This document shows positions 26,366 through 33,961 of a DNA stretch of 64,000 bases, piece by piece. The notes beneath the pieces are model-generated. The model had not been told where the DNA came from and did no database searches. It saw only the letters and a list, made by a program, of their open reading frames with translations. The first letter of the stretch is position 1, and every line of letters starts with the position of its first letter. The DNA is from Pelomonas sp. SE-A7 (GTDB lineage: Bacteria; Pseudomonadota; Gammaproteobacteria; Burkholderiales; Burkholderiaceae_C): contig NZ_JAUASW010000001.1 in NCBI RefSeq assembly GCF_030345705.1, positions 2,418,001 to 2,482,000 on the forward strand, written 5' to 3'. The translations under genes were made by a program, and so were the position numbers.

Positions 26366-26438
26366 TTCGACCCTGGCTCGGAACCTGAGCCCCTTGCTCA
26401 ACGGCAAGGGATTGCGTGTAACGACCTGGAGATCGTCC

Positions 26439-27119
26439 ATGAACATCAAAGCCCTTCGCGCCGCAATCGCGGCGCTTGCATTGGCTGGCCTGACGGCTGG
26501 AGCGTCGGCTGGCGCCATTCGATCTGGAACCGTGATCGCGTCGTCGGCGTCGGCCTGCTGCGGTCTGGTCGCCAGCCTGCTGGTGGACCAGTCCGGCCTG
26601 TCCAGCAACTACGTCAACGGCGTGACCGACTTCGACACCTACCTGGCTTCGTCGCCGACCGCACTGGGCTCGTCGACGTGGCCGCTGTTCCCGGCAGGCT
26701 ACTTTGCCTTTGCCGGTGCCGTCGTCGACATCGACTTGGGTGCTTCCTACACCCTCGCACGGCTGGCGATGTGGAACGACCACGACTACCAGGGCGTCGA
26801 TGCCTTCCACCTGCTGATCTCCGACACCGCCGATTTCGCCGTCAGCAGCTCGCTGGGTGCGTTCAACGCCATGTACGGCAACAACGACAACAACTTGCTG
26901 TCCTACGACATCGGCACGCCGCATCAGGTGTTCGACCTGACGGATGCAACCGGCCGCTATGTGCGCGTCGTCTTCGATTCTGCGCACCAAGACACCTACA
27001 TCAACCTCAATGAGATCGCGTTCGACACCGGCAGCGGCGAGAACCATGTGCCGGAGCCGGCCAGCCTGGCGCTGGTCGGCCTGGGCCTGGCAGGCCTGGT
27101 GGCACGCCGCCGTCGCTGA
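26439..27119 (+). CDS. PEP-CTERM sorting domain protein with discoidin-like body
   Basis: 226 residues with a signal peptide ending at GASAGA. The body contains VVDIDLGASYTLARLAMW, DTADFAVSSSLG, FDLTDATGRYVRVVFDSA and INLNEIAFD, the pattern of F5/8-type (discoidin, CBM32-like) jelly-roll domains that bind sugars. The C-terminus VPEPASLALVGLGLAGLVARRRR is a PEP-CTERM anchor. An early Cys pair (SACCGL) recalls the Cys pair of the divergent partner. It is probably a surface protein delivered with exopolysaccharide. Confidence 0.92.
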   Translation: MNIKALRAAIAALALAGLTAGASAGAIRSGTVIASSASACCGLVASLLVDQSGLSSNYVNGVTDFDTYLASSPTALGSSTWPLFPAGYFAFAGAVVDIDLGASYTLARLAMWNDHDYQGVDAFHLLISDTADFAVSSSLGAFNAMYGNNDNNLLSYDIGTPHQVFDLTDATGRYVRVVFDSAHQDTYINLNEIAFDTGSGENHVPEPASLALVGLGLAGLVARRRR

Positions 27120-27261
27120 GCTCTTGTTGATCAAGACCTGAGCGCGCCTCCGCCAATGCGGGGCGCCCTTCGAGGCCGACGCCCTAGGGTTGTCGGCCTT
27201 TTGCATTCCATCGGCGACACGCTGCGCCGCTGACGGGGTCCCGCTAGGCTGGACACAGGCC

Positions 27262-28016
27262 TCAGGACAGTCGCAGCTCCGCCCTCAGTCCCCCGCCCTC
27301 GCGAGGCCGCAGCACCAGCGTGCCGCCCATGCGCTGCGTCAGGTCCCTGGCGATGTAGAGCCCCAGGCCCATGCCGCCGGTATGCCGGTTGCGTGAAGCC
27401 TCCACGCGGTAGAAGGGCTCGAACACCGACTCCAGCTTGTCGACCGGAATGCCCGGCCCGCGGTCTTCGATGGTGATGATGAAGCCGAGGCCACGCGGCT
27501 CGCGCTGCAAGCCCACCTCGGCACTGCCCGCATAGCGCAGCGCAGCGCATTGCCTATCAGGTTGCCCAGCACGCGACGCAAGGCCTGAGGCCGGATGGAG
27601 CGGATCAGCGCTTCGCCACCGGCCGCGCAAGTCACCTTCAGGCCCTGCTCCGCCAGGTCGTCGCACAGCGACTGCAGCAGCGCGGCCACATCGCAGGCCT
27701 GGGCCGGCTCGGCGGCACCGCTGTCGCCGCGGAATACTTCGAGCACGGTGTCGATCAAGGCATTGATCTCGCGGATGTCGGTCACCGACTTCTCCAGCGG
27801 ATCACCCGTGAGGCCCAGGGTTTCCAGCCGCATGCGCAGCCGGGTCAGCGGCGTGCGCAGGTCATGCGAGATGGCGCTGACCATCAGGGCCCGCTGCGTG
27901 AATTGCTGGCGCAGCTGACGGGCCATGCCATTGAAAACCTGGGCCGCCTCGCGCACCTCGCGCGTGCCCTGCCTTTCGTCGAGCTGATGCGGTGCCGTGC
28001 CGCCGGACTGCGGGCC
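27262..28016 (-). pseudogene. Truncated, frameshifted copy of the sensor histidine kinase
   Basis: This is a near-identical duplicate of the 3' part of the kinase at 29441-30682, covering the end of HAMP, the H-box (SAISHDLRTPLTRLR) and the HATPase domain. It lacks the whole sensor region. A 5-base duplication (cgcag at about 27541-27545) shifts the frame inside the N-box, so even the kinase core cannot be made as one chain. The break point at about 28015 abuts a lipoprotein-gene remnant. It is a dead copy. Confidence 0.88.
27274..28015. repeat. Direct repeat, copy A (about 740 bp)
   Basis: Nucleotide-level near-identity to 29453-30188 in the same orientation, with scattered substitutions and one 5-base insertion. 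Together the two copies flank the AT-richer island. Confidence 0.88.
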
Positions 28017-28104
28017 GTCGCCTGCCGCCCGATCGCCGACACCGTGGGTTCGTCGACCTTCTGCGCGGGCGCAGTGAGGGCTGTGCCCATCAAAGTCTCG
28101 CAAT
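28012..28104 (+). pseudogene. Remnant of a lipoprotein 3' end, paralogous to 23626-24453
   Basis: The forward-strand reading ACRPIADTVGSSTFCAGAV aligns without gaps to DCRPIAGTVGTSALCAGVV at the end of the lipoprotein gene; about 20 of 33 positions match over GL...Q. There is no start, no upstream part and no stop at the homologous place. It is a scrap of a second gene copy left beside the truncated kinase copy. Confidence 0.7.
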
Positions 28105-28233
28105 ACCGACCTAGCCTTCAGGGCAAGCGCAGCACACCGTTCAGACCTCGACGCACCAACGCAACGCCCTTGTTTGAACTCCCGGGCACCTCGTCGCGCC
28201 TTGAGACCATTTGGCCAGCAGCGCCAAAATCCA

Positions 28234-29007
28234 CTATAGACATGCCAAGCCGCAAATCAATTCATCGCGCCCAGAGTTAATTAGGCATCGCGTCTTATCA
28301 TCGCCCCACAGCGCATCACACTCGGCCCGAGCTTGATTGGTAATGTATCGGCAGGCGCCCAGACATATTGCACACGAAATAGGAGTTTGACAAACCAGCA
28401 ATGATGGAATATCTTCTTGCGGCACATAATAAGCAAGCAGGTCATCCACCCAATAGTCATACTCATGCGAATAGATTGGATCGGTAGGGTCCGGACCTTC
28501 CTCGAGCCCCAAAGAGTATGCAGCGGAGCTTCCGCCGGATCCGGTCTTGGCAATCTTCGAGTCGACAACTTTCGCCCTTACCATTGCCTTCATGAACCTA
28601 TACAAATCGCGACCCTGAGTTCTATTGATAATTTCGACGGCTTTCAATGCGCGAGCTGAGGTTGTATCCTGAACAACGTCCGCAATACCCACTTGCCTCG
28701 ATTCAAATCGAATCATATAGGGTGCCAACATTGTTGCTTGATAAAAGAATACCTTTCTGCGAGTATCCACCTGCATTGTGGAAAGACGCCCTTGAGCGTC
28801 ATAGGAGAATTCAAGAACTCTCCCGTCACTGCGGCGCACTGAAAAAACCCTATTCCCACTGGTTTTCAGGATTGAAATTGGGCTGCAATCAGTCAACCTT
28901 TTTGAAGCCTTTGAAGATTCGGAACCATTCACTGACCGTGCCGTGTCAATCGACGATGCGGTCGACGCCACGAAGAGCAAGAAGATGGTGAAAACATGTC
29001 TAAGCAT
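28234..29007 (-). CDS. Secreted Cys-rich protein with YD-repeat-like motif, island gene
   Basis: 257 residues from ATG 29007, preceded by a strong GGAGG site. The signal peptide is HVFTIFLLFVASTASS. In the middle DGRVLEFSYDAQGRLSTM resembles an RHS/YD repeat unit. The C-terminal 60 residues hold eight or so cysteines in paired spacing (CQTPISCAICLGAC, then ECDAL, RCLIN, ICGLAC), suggesting a disulfide-rich domain. AT-rich codon use sets it apart from its neighbours. It could be an RHS-related effector or adhesin fragment; the function is unknown. It overlaps the upstream 70-residue gene by 8 bases. Confidence 0.7.
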   Translation of the reverse strand: MLRHVFTIFLLFVASTASSIDTARSVNGSESSKASKRLTDCSPISILKTSGNRVFSVRRSDGRVLEFSYDAQGRLSTMQVDTRRKVFFYQATMLAPYMIRFESRQVGIADVVQDTTSARALKAVEIINRTQGRDLYRFMKAMVRAKVVDSKIAKTGSGGSSAAYSLGLEEGPDPTDPIYSHEYDYWVDDLLAYYVPQEDIPSLLVCQTPISCAICLGACRYITNQARAECDALWGDDKTRCLINSGRDELICGLACL

Positions 29008-29212
29008 GCAACCTCCAAACAATGGCCGCGATCAAACAAATGCCAACGACCAGACGAAACATCCATCTGGATCTAGTATCGGCAATCAACCTCCTAAACA
29101 GCCACCCCCAGCGCCCCTTGTCCAATGGTTGACTTAGGATCCAACGATCAAGCAACCAAATTGCTACCAACATGGCGCCAACAGCAGCCCACTGATATGC
29201 AGAGAATCCCAT
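29000..29212 (-). CDS. Small two-helix membrane protein, island gene
   Basis: 70 residues with two transmembrane helices (about 5-24 and 51-68) joined by a basic cytoplasmic-type loop (WLFRRLIADTRSRW). Its stop overlaps the start of the secreted Cys-rich protein, so the two form one translational unit. The size and pairing recall effector-accessory or immunity pairs, but nothing in the sequence proves this. Confidence 0.6.
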   Translation of the reverse strand: MGFSAYQWAAVGAMLVAIWLLDRWILSQPLDKGRWGWLFRRLIADTRSRWMFRLVVGICLIAAIVWRLHA

Positions 29213-29440
29213 GATGTATCCGGCTAGTGATGAACAGCCTAATTGGGGACCATGGAAAGGTCATCGTCAATGTTTGCGATGTTTCGCGCGCTGCTCAAAG
29301 GCATTCGCATCGAAATTGCATTTCCTCGGGCGCGGTCGCGCTGGTCAATTCCAAGAGCGGTAGGCACCGCGTCTCGCTTGTCTGACCACGCGTTCAGGTC
29401 TCGGCTAACACCGTGCTCCAGTGATTGATCGGCCTCTGAC

Positions 29441-30682
29441 CTAACGCAAGCTCAGCTCCGCCCTCAGCCCCCCACCCTCGCGAGGCCGCAGCACCAGCGT
29501 GCCGCCCATGCGCTGCGTCAGGTCCCGGGCGATGTAGAGCCCCAGCCCCATGCCACCGGTATGCCGGTTGCGTGAAGCCTCCACGCGGTAGAAGGGCTCG
29601 AACACCGACTCCAGCTTGTCGGCCGGAATACCCGGCCCGCGGTCTTCCACCGTGATGACGAAGCCAAGACCGCGCGGCTCGCGCTGCAAGCCGACCTCGG
29701 CACTGCCCGCGTAGCGCAGCGCATTGCCTATCAGGTTGCCCAGCACGCGACGCAAGGCCTGAGGCTGGACGGAGCGGATCAGCGCTTCGCCACCGGCCTC
29801 GCAAGTCACCTTCAAGCCCTGCTCCGCCAGGTCGTCGCACAGCGATTGCAACAGCGCGGCCACATCGCAGGCCTGGGCCGGTTCGGCAGCGCCGCTGTCG
29901 CCGCGGAATACTTCGAGCACGGTGTCGATCAAGGCATTGATCTCGCGGATGTCGGTCACCGACTTCTCAAGCGGATCACCCGTGAGGCCCAGGGTTTCCA
30001 GCCGCATGCGCAGCCGGGTCAGCGGCGTGCGCAGGTCATGCGAGATGGCGCTGACCATCAGGGCCCGCTGCGTGAATTGCTGGCGCAGCTGACGGGCCAT
30101 GCCATTGAAAACCTGGGCCGCCTCGCGCACCTCGCGCGTGCCCTGCTGCTCGTCGAGCGGGGGCGGCGGCGTGCCGGCCTGCGGGCCGCTGCGGATGCTC
30201 GTCGCCAGGTCGTCCGAGGCCTGGACCAGCTTCTTCATGGGCGCAGCCAGCCAGCGCGATCCCCACCAGGCGGCCAGCGCAATCACCAGCAGGCGGATGC
30301 CGTAGTCCAGCACGAGCACCTCGGTGGGCAGGCCTCCGCCACCGCCGCGAGGGCGCAGGGGCACCGGACCATCACCGGCCATCTCGGGCCGCAGGTCGGG
30401 GCCTTCGTCGGGCGGGCCGGGCTCGCCGCGCGGCGGCCGTTGCCTCGACTGAGGCGGTGGTGGCAGGGGCCGCTCCCCCTCCCCGCCCTGACGGCGCGCA
30501 TCCGGCAGGCCGGGCGTGGGCGGCAGCGAAGGAAAGGTCGGCAGCATCACAGGCCGGCCACGGCCCTCCAGGTAGACCAGGTGCACGGCCGCCCAGGCCA
30601 GCACATGGCTGACCACCAGGGCGCCCCACATCAGCAGGAACAGCCGCTTGGCCAGCGTGTCGGTGAACCAGCTGAGCTTCAT
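29441..30682 (-). CDS. Sensor histidine kinase (OmpR-associated type)
   Basis: 413 residues; ATG 30682 overlaps the response-regulator stop. TM1 (about 12-37) is followed by a Pro/Arg-rich periplasmic part (45-115), TM2 (120-142), a HAMP region, the H-box SAISHDLRTPLTRLR, the N-box NLIGNALRYAG, the G1 box DRGPGIPADKLE and the G2 box GGMGLGLYIARDL. The very Pro-rich sensor domain gives no hint of ligand. The 3' 735 bases exist again as a pseudogene at 27262-28016. Confidence 0.95.
   Translation of the reverse strand: MKLSWFTDTLAKRLFLLMWGALVVSHVLAWAAVHLVYLEGRGRPVMLPTFPSLPPTPGLPDARRQGGEGERPLPPPPQSRQRPPRGEPGPPDEGPDLRPEMAGDGPVPLRPRGGGGGLPTEVLVLDYGIRLLVIALAAWWGSRWLAAPMKKLVQASDDLATSIRSGPQAGTPPPPLDEQQGTREVREAAQVFNGMARQLRQQFTQRALMVSAISHDLRTPLTRLRMRLETLGLTGDPLEKSVTDIREINALIDTVLEVFRGDSGAAEPAQACDVAALLQSLCDDLAEQGLKVTCEAGGEALIRSVQPQALRRVLGNLIGNALRYAGSAEVGLQREPRGLGFVITVEDRGPGIPADKLESVFEPFYRVEASRNRHTGGMGLGLYIARDLTQRMGGTLVLRPREGGGLRAELSLR
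29453..30188. repeat. Direct repeat, copy B (inside the intact kinase gene)
   Basis: Counterpart of 27274-28015. The intact copy lacks the 5-base insertion and continues into the full sensor region, so it is the parental copy. Confidence 0.88.
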
Positions 30683-31392
30683 CAAGGCGCAAATCCCACC
30701 GGCGCATCGAACAGATAGCCTTCGCCGCGCATCGTGCGTATCAACCTCGGCTCCCTGGGCGAGTCGCCCAGCTTCTGGCGCAGCCGCGAGACCGCCAGGT
30801 CGATGCTGCGGTCGTTGACCTCGACGCCCGGCGCGCGGCTCATCTCTATCAGCTGCTCGCGGCTCAGCACGCGGCCGGGCCGTTCGACGAAGGCGCTGAG
30901 CAGGCGGTACTCGGCGCTGGAGAGCGCCACCACCACACCCTCGGGCGAGACCAGCTGGCGCAGCAGGCGGTCGAAGCGCCAGCCATGGAACTGCAGCGAC
31001 CGCTCGCCCTCAAGCAGCTTGTCGGCCTTGCCGGTGCGGCGGCGCACCGCATGGATGCGGGCCACCAGCTCGCGCGGCTCGAAGGGCTTGGCCAGGTAGT
31101 CGTCGGCGCCCATCTCCAGGCCCAGCACGCGGCTGATCGGGTCGCCCTGGGCGGTCAGCATCACGATGGACAGCTCGGGATGGGTCTGCTGCAGCCAGCG
31201 GCACAGGTCCAGGCCGTTCTCGTCGGGCAGCATCAGGTCCAGCACCACCACGTCCACCGCCTCGGCCAGCAGCAGGCGGCGCATCTCGCGGCCATCGGCC
31301 GCCGTGCTCACCTGCATGGCAAAGCCCTGCAGATACTGCTGCAGCGAGTTGCGGATCTCGGCGTCGTCGTCGACCACCAGACAGCGGGTCAT
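30682..31392 (-). CDS. OmpR/PhoB-family response regulator
   Basis: 236 residues. The receiver domain has the acidic pair DDD (8-10), phosphoacceptor Asp52 (VVVLDLMLP) and Lys in YLAKPFEPRE. The C-terminal winged helix includes LSSAEYRLLSAFVERPGRVLSREQL (read as a block near 155-180) and NDRSIDLAVSRLRQKLGD, then RTMRGEGYLF. The start at 31392 removes an unconvincing N-terminal extension. It is the first gene of the two-component operon. Confidence 0.95.
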   Translation of the reverse strand: MTRCLVVDDDAEIRNSLQQYLQGFAMQVSTAADGREMRRLLLAEAVDVVVLDLMLPDENGLDLCRWLQQTHPELSIVMLTAQGDPISRVLGLEMGADDYLAKPFEPRELVARIHAVRRRTGKADKLLEGERSLQFHGWRFDRLLRQLVSPEGVVVALSSAEYRLLSAFVERPGRVLSREQLIEMSRAPGVEVNDRSIDLAVSRLRQKLGDSPREPRLIRTMRGEGYLFDAPVGFAP

Positions 31393-31454
31393 CCCGTCCT
31401 CCACCGCGCCGGCCGCGGCGCCCGTGGACGATAACCCAGCCCACCCGCCGCGGT

Positions 31455-32324
31455 TCACACCGAGATGCCCACGGTCAGCGTCGCCGCGTAGCCGGCCGCC
31501 ACGCTGCTGGTGAGCGTGGCCAGCTGGGTGGCGTAGCCATCGCTGAAGACGTTGTCGGCGGCGAAGCTGATGCGGGCGAGGTTGGTCGCGCTGGCCGAAT
31601 AGCCGCTGCTGGCGTAGACCGTGTTGCAGATGTCGGTCGGGAAGGCGATCTGCGAGGTCTTGATCTTGTTGCTGAACGAGGTGGCCGCCGTGCTGCTGCG
31701 GTAGACCTCGAAGTGCATATGCGGCATGCGGCCGTCGTAGCAGCCCGGGAAGATGGTGGTGAACGTGACCATGCCGTCGCTGCCGCTGACCTGCACGCCG
31801 CGCAGATAGTTCTCGGCGGTCACGCCGCTGGAATACATCGAATAGCGGCCTTCGCGGTCGCAGTGCCAGAGGTAGATCGCATAGCCGGCCAGGTCGGCGC
31901 AGCTGCCGTTGGTGTTGACCAGGCGCAGCTTGAGGCTCAGCGGCACGCCGCCGGCCACGGCACTGGCGCCGGCAATGCTGCTGCGGATGTCGGAGCGCAG
32001 GATGCCGCTGAGCATCAGCGCATTGGCGACGCCGCCGTTGGCGGAGTTGGAGCCGTCGCCCGGGTAGGGGCCGGCGGTCTCTTCGGGAATCACGCTGCAG
32101 CTGCCGGTGGTGGTGGTCCCGCCGCCGGAACTGCTGCCGCCGCCGCTGCTGCTGCTGCCACTGGTCGTCGACGAACCGGCGGAGCTCGATGCATCACCCC
32201 CACCGCCGCCGCAGCCCAGCAGGCCGAGCGCGCCCACACCGGCCAGCCAGCCCAGCGTCCGGCGGCGCTGGCGCAGCAGTTGTTCGAGGTCGTAGGCCAG
32301 TCCCTGGTCATGGTCGTGCTGCAT
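31455..32324 (-). CDS. Secreted intradiol ring-cleavage dioxygenase-like lipoprotein
   Basis: 289 residues. The N-terminus has a twin-arginine stretch (RQRRRTLGWLAG) and a lipobox LLGCG (Cys38), then a long Ser/Gly linker (45-75). All four non-haem iron ligands of intradiol dioxygenases appear in place: Tyr161 (DREGRYS), Tyr196 (FPGCYDGR), His202 and His204 (PHMHF). The opening PEETAGPYPGDG is also typical. Fully folded, Tat-exported, membrane-anchored dioxygenases could attack lignin-like catechols outside the cytoplasm; the substrate is not readable. Confidence 0.85.
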   Translation of the reverse strand: MQHDHDQGLAYDLEQLLRQRRRTLGWLAGVGALGLLGCGGGGGDASSSAGSSTTSGSSSSGGGSSSGGGTTTTGSCSVIPEETAGPYPGDGSNSANGGVANALMLSGILRSDIRSSIAGASAVAGGVPLSLKLRLVNTNGSCADLAGYAIYLWHCDREGRYSMYSSGVTAENYLRGVQVSGSDGMVTFTTIFPGCYDGRMPHMHFEVYRSSTAATSFSNKIKTSQIAFPTDICNTVYASSGYSASATNLARISFAADNVFSDGYATQLATLTSSVAAGYAATLTVGISV

Positions 32325-32532
32325 GCTGTTCGCTCCGGTTGCATTGCCTGAGCGCCATTGCAGCCTGGGGCCTTGTCCCCCATTTGCCCGATTTGTGTCC
32401 GACCAGAAATGAGCCCCGCGATGCGAGACACTAGGGCCGGCTCCACCGAACCCACGAACCTCCGTGCTCCTGTCGCTGCGCACAGCCCCGACCATCGTCA
32501 CCTGGCCTCCCACCGGCCGCGCGCCTACTCCC

Positions 32533-33885
32533 ATGGAGCGCTGCCTGCTGCTGGCCCTGCTGCTGCACGGCCTGCTGGTCGCCTGGATAGGCTCGACCCC
32601 GGGCACGGCCCAGGTCGGCGAGGGCTTGTGGGGCCGCATCAACGTGACGCTGCGCGGCGAACCCGGCCCCAATCGCAAGGGCTCGGACAGCGCGGCCGCA
32701 CCGCGCCCCAGCAGCAGCGATGCGCCGCCGCGCGACACCCCCCGCATCGGAGGCCAGGTGCGCAGCACCGAAGCGCCGACCGATGCTGCACCCGGCGCTG
32801 CCCGTGTCGGCCAGACCAACCCGATCCGCGAAGAGCCCGAGTTGAGCCGACTGGCCGACACCGTGCCGGGCGGCCAGCTGCAACCGCTGCCCAGCGAGAA
32901 GCTGGGGGCCGGCGCCACGGCCGCGCCGGCCGAACCGGCCAAGAGCGAGCCCTCGCCCGAGCCCAGGACGCTGAACCGCGTGAGCAACCCCGAGGCCAGC
33001 TCGCTTCAGACCCTGCAATCGCTGCCCGCAAGCAGCGAGCTCTTGCAGCCGGCACCGACGCTGGCGCCCAGCAAACGCGCCGTCAGCCAATCCGCCACCC
33101 CCGCGCTCAAGACCCTGCCCAATGCCCTGCCGACGAGCACCAGCGTCGACAGCGTCGTGACACCCGAACTCACCGCCACGCCCAAGCCGATGTCGCGCAT
33201 CGAGCAGGGCACGACGGCCAGTCCGCTGACCAGCAAGCCCTTGCCCACGCTGCCAAGCCGCGTACAGGCCAACGAGGTGCACCTGCCCGCCGCCCTGCCG
33301 CAAACGCCGACGCCGTTGGGCACCGTGGCCGCCCCGACCTCGACCGCCGTGCCGGCCAAGCCCCTGCCCAGCCTGCCGACGCCTACGCAGGCCAGCCCCG
33401 CGCCGGCCATCGCTCCGCTGCCTGAGACCCCACGCCTGGCCGCCGAGCCGGTCCAGGCCCCGGTCGCTGCCGCACCGGCCGCCACCACGCCTGCGGCCAG
33501 CCCCTCCACCAGCCCCAGCACCTCCGACAACAGCGCGCCGCAGCGCACCGTCACCACGCCCGGCGCCAGCAATGCAGCACCGGCTGGCGCGCCCGATGCC
33601 GGCCGCAAGATCGGCAGCGACCTGGCCCTGCCCCCGGCGCCGGGCGCCAGCGCGCCCAAGCTCAATCTGGAACTGCCGCGCAGCGGCGGCCCGCTGGCCC
33701 GCCAGGGCGTGCGCGGCATGGTCGACCTGGTGCCGGCCCCGCCCGACAAGAAGAGCAAGCTGGAGCAGGAACTGGAGGCCGCCAAGCGCGCCGACTGCCG
33801 GCGCGCCTACGAGAACGCCGGCATCCTGGCCGTGATCCCGCTGGCCCTGGACACGGCACGCGGCAAGGGCTGTACCTGGAAGTGA
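32533..33885 (+). CDS. Pro/Ala-rich envelope protein with N-terminal anchor
   Basis: 450 residues from ATG 32533 (a GTG at 32464 is possible). A membrane anchor LLLALLLHGLLVAWIG is followed by about 350 residues of Pro/Ala/Thr-rich low-complexity linker. A short conserved-looking C-terminus (KLEQELEAAKRADCRRAYEN, ending KGCTWK) has two cysteines. The layout recalls TonB or periplasm-spanning scaffolds. It shares its plan with the protein at 3424-4035. Function unknown. Confidence 0.6.
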   Translation: MERCLLLALLLHGLLVAWIGSTPGTAQVGEGLWGRINVTLRGEPGPNRKGSDSAAAPRPSSSDAPPRDTPRIGGQVRSTEAPTDAAPGAARVGQTNPIREEPELSRLADTVPGGQLQPLPSEKLGAGATAAPAEPAKSEPSPEPRTLNRVSNPEASSLQTLQSLPASSELLQPAPTLAPSKRAVSQSATPALKTLPNALPTSTSVDSVVTPELTATPKPMSRIEQGTTASPLTSKPLPTLPSRVQANEVHLPAALPQTPTPLGTVAAPTSTAVPAKPLPSLPTPTQASPAPAIAPLPETPRLAAEPVQAPVAAAPAATTPAASPSTSPSTSDNSAPQRTVTTPGASNAAPAGAPDAGRKIGSDLALPPAPGASAPKLNLELPRSGGPLARQGVRGMVDLVPAPPDKKSKLEQELEAAKRADCRRAYENAGILAVIPLALDTARGKGCTWK

Positions 33886-33961
33886 GGCGAGGCCGGCCCT
33901 TGTCCGACGTCAAGCCGGACCGGGTCCATCGGTTCGACACTGGAGACAGGAGACGAACCGC

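Larger units (their letters stand above)
26063..26438. other. 376-bp divergent intergenic region between two PEP-CTERM genes
   Basis: This is the longest non-coding stretch in the window. It holds two opposing sigma-54 promoter matches close to their genes (26095-26109 reverse, 26351-26365 forward) and about 240 bases between them that could host enhancer sites shared by one activator. No convincing ORF was found. Confidence 0.7.
28105..29440. other. AT-richer accessory island between the kinase copies
   Basis: Base composition and codon use change sharply here (runs such as TTAATTAGG, AAATTGCATTTCC) compared with the GC-rich flanks. It carries two overlapping reverse-strand genes (28234-29007, 29000-29212). 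The parts 28105-28233 and 29213-29440 show no gene I can support. Flanking 740-bp direct repeats suggest acquisition by recombination. Confidence 0.7.

Noticed and set aside
28019..28280. Forward frame across the kinase remnant and island edge as a gene.
   Set aside because: It is a chimera: antisense of the kinase copy joined to the lipoprotein tail fragment and island DNA, with no start signal.
29243..29428. A 61-codon frame in the island gap.
   Set aside because: No ribosome site, no recognisable features, and not coupled to a neighbour.
32464..32532. GTG 32464 as the start of the Pro-rich protein.
   Set aside because: The added 23 residues are proline/threonine-rich and put the membrane anchor internally; ATG 32533 places it at the N-terminus.
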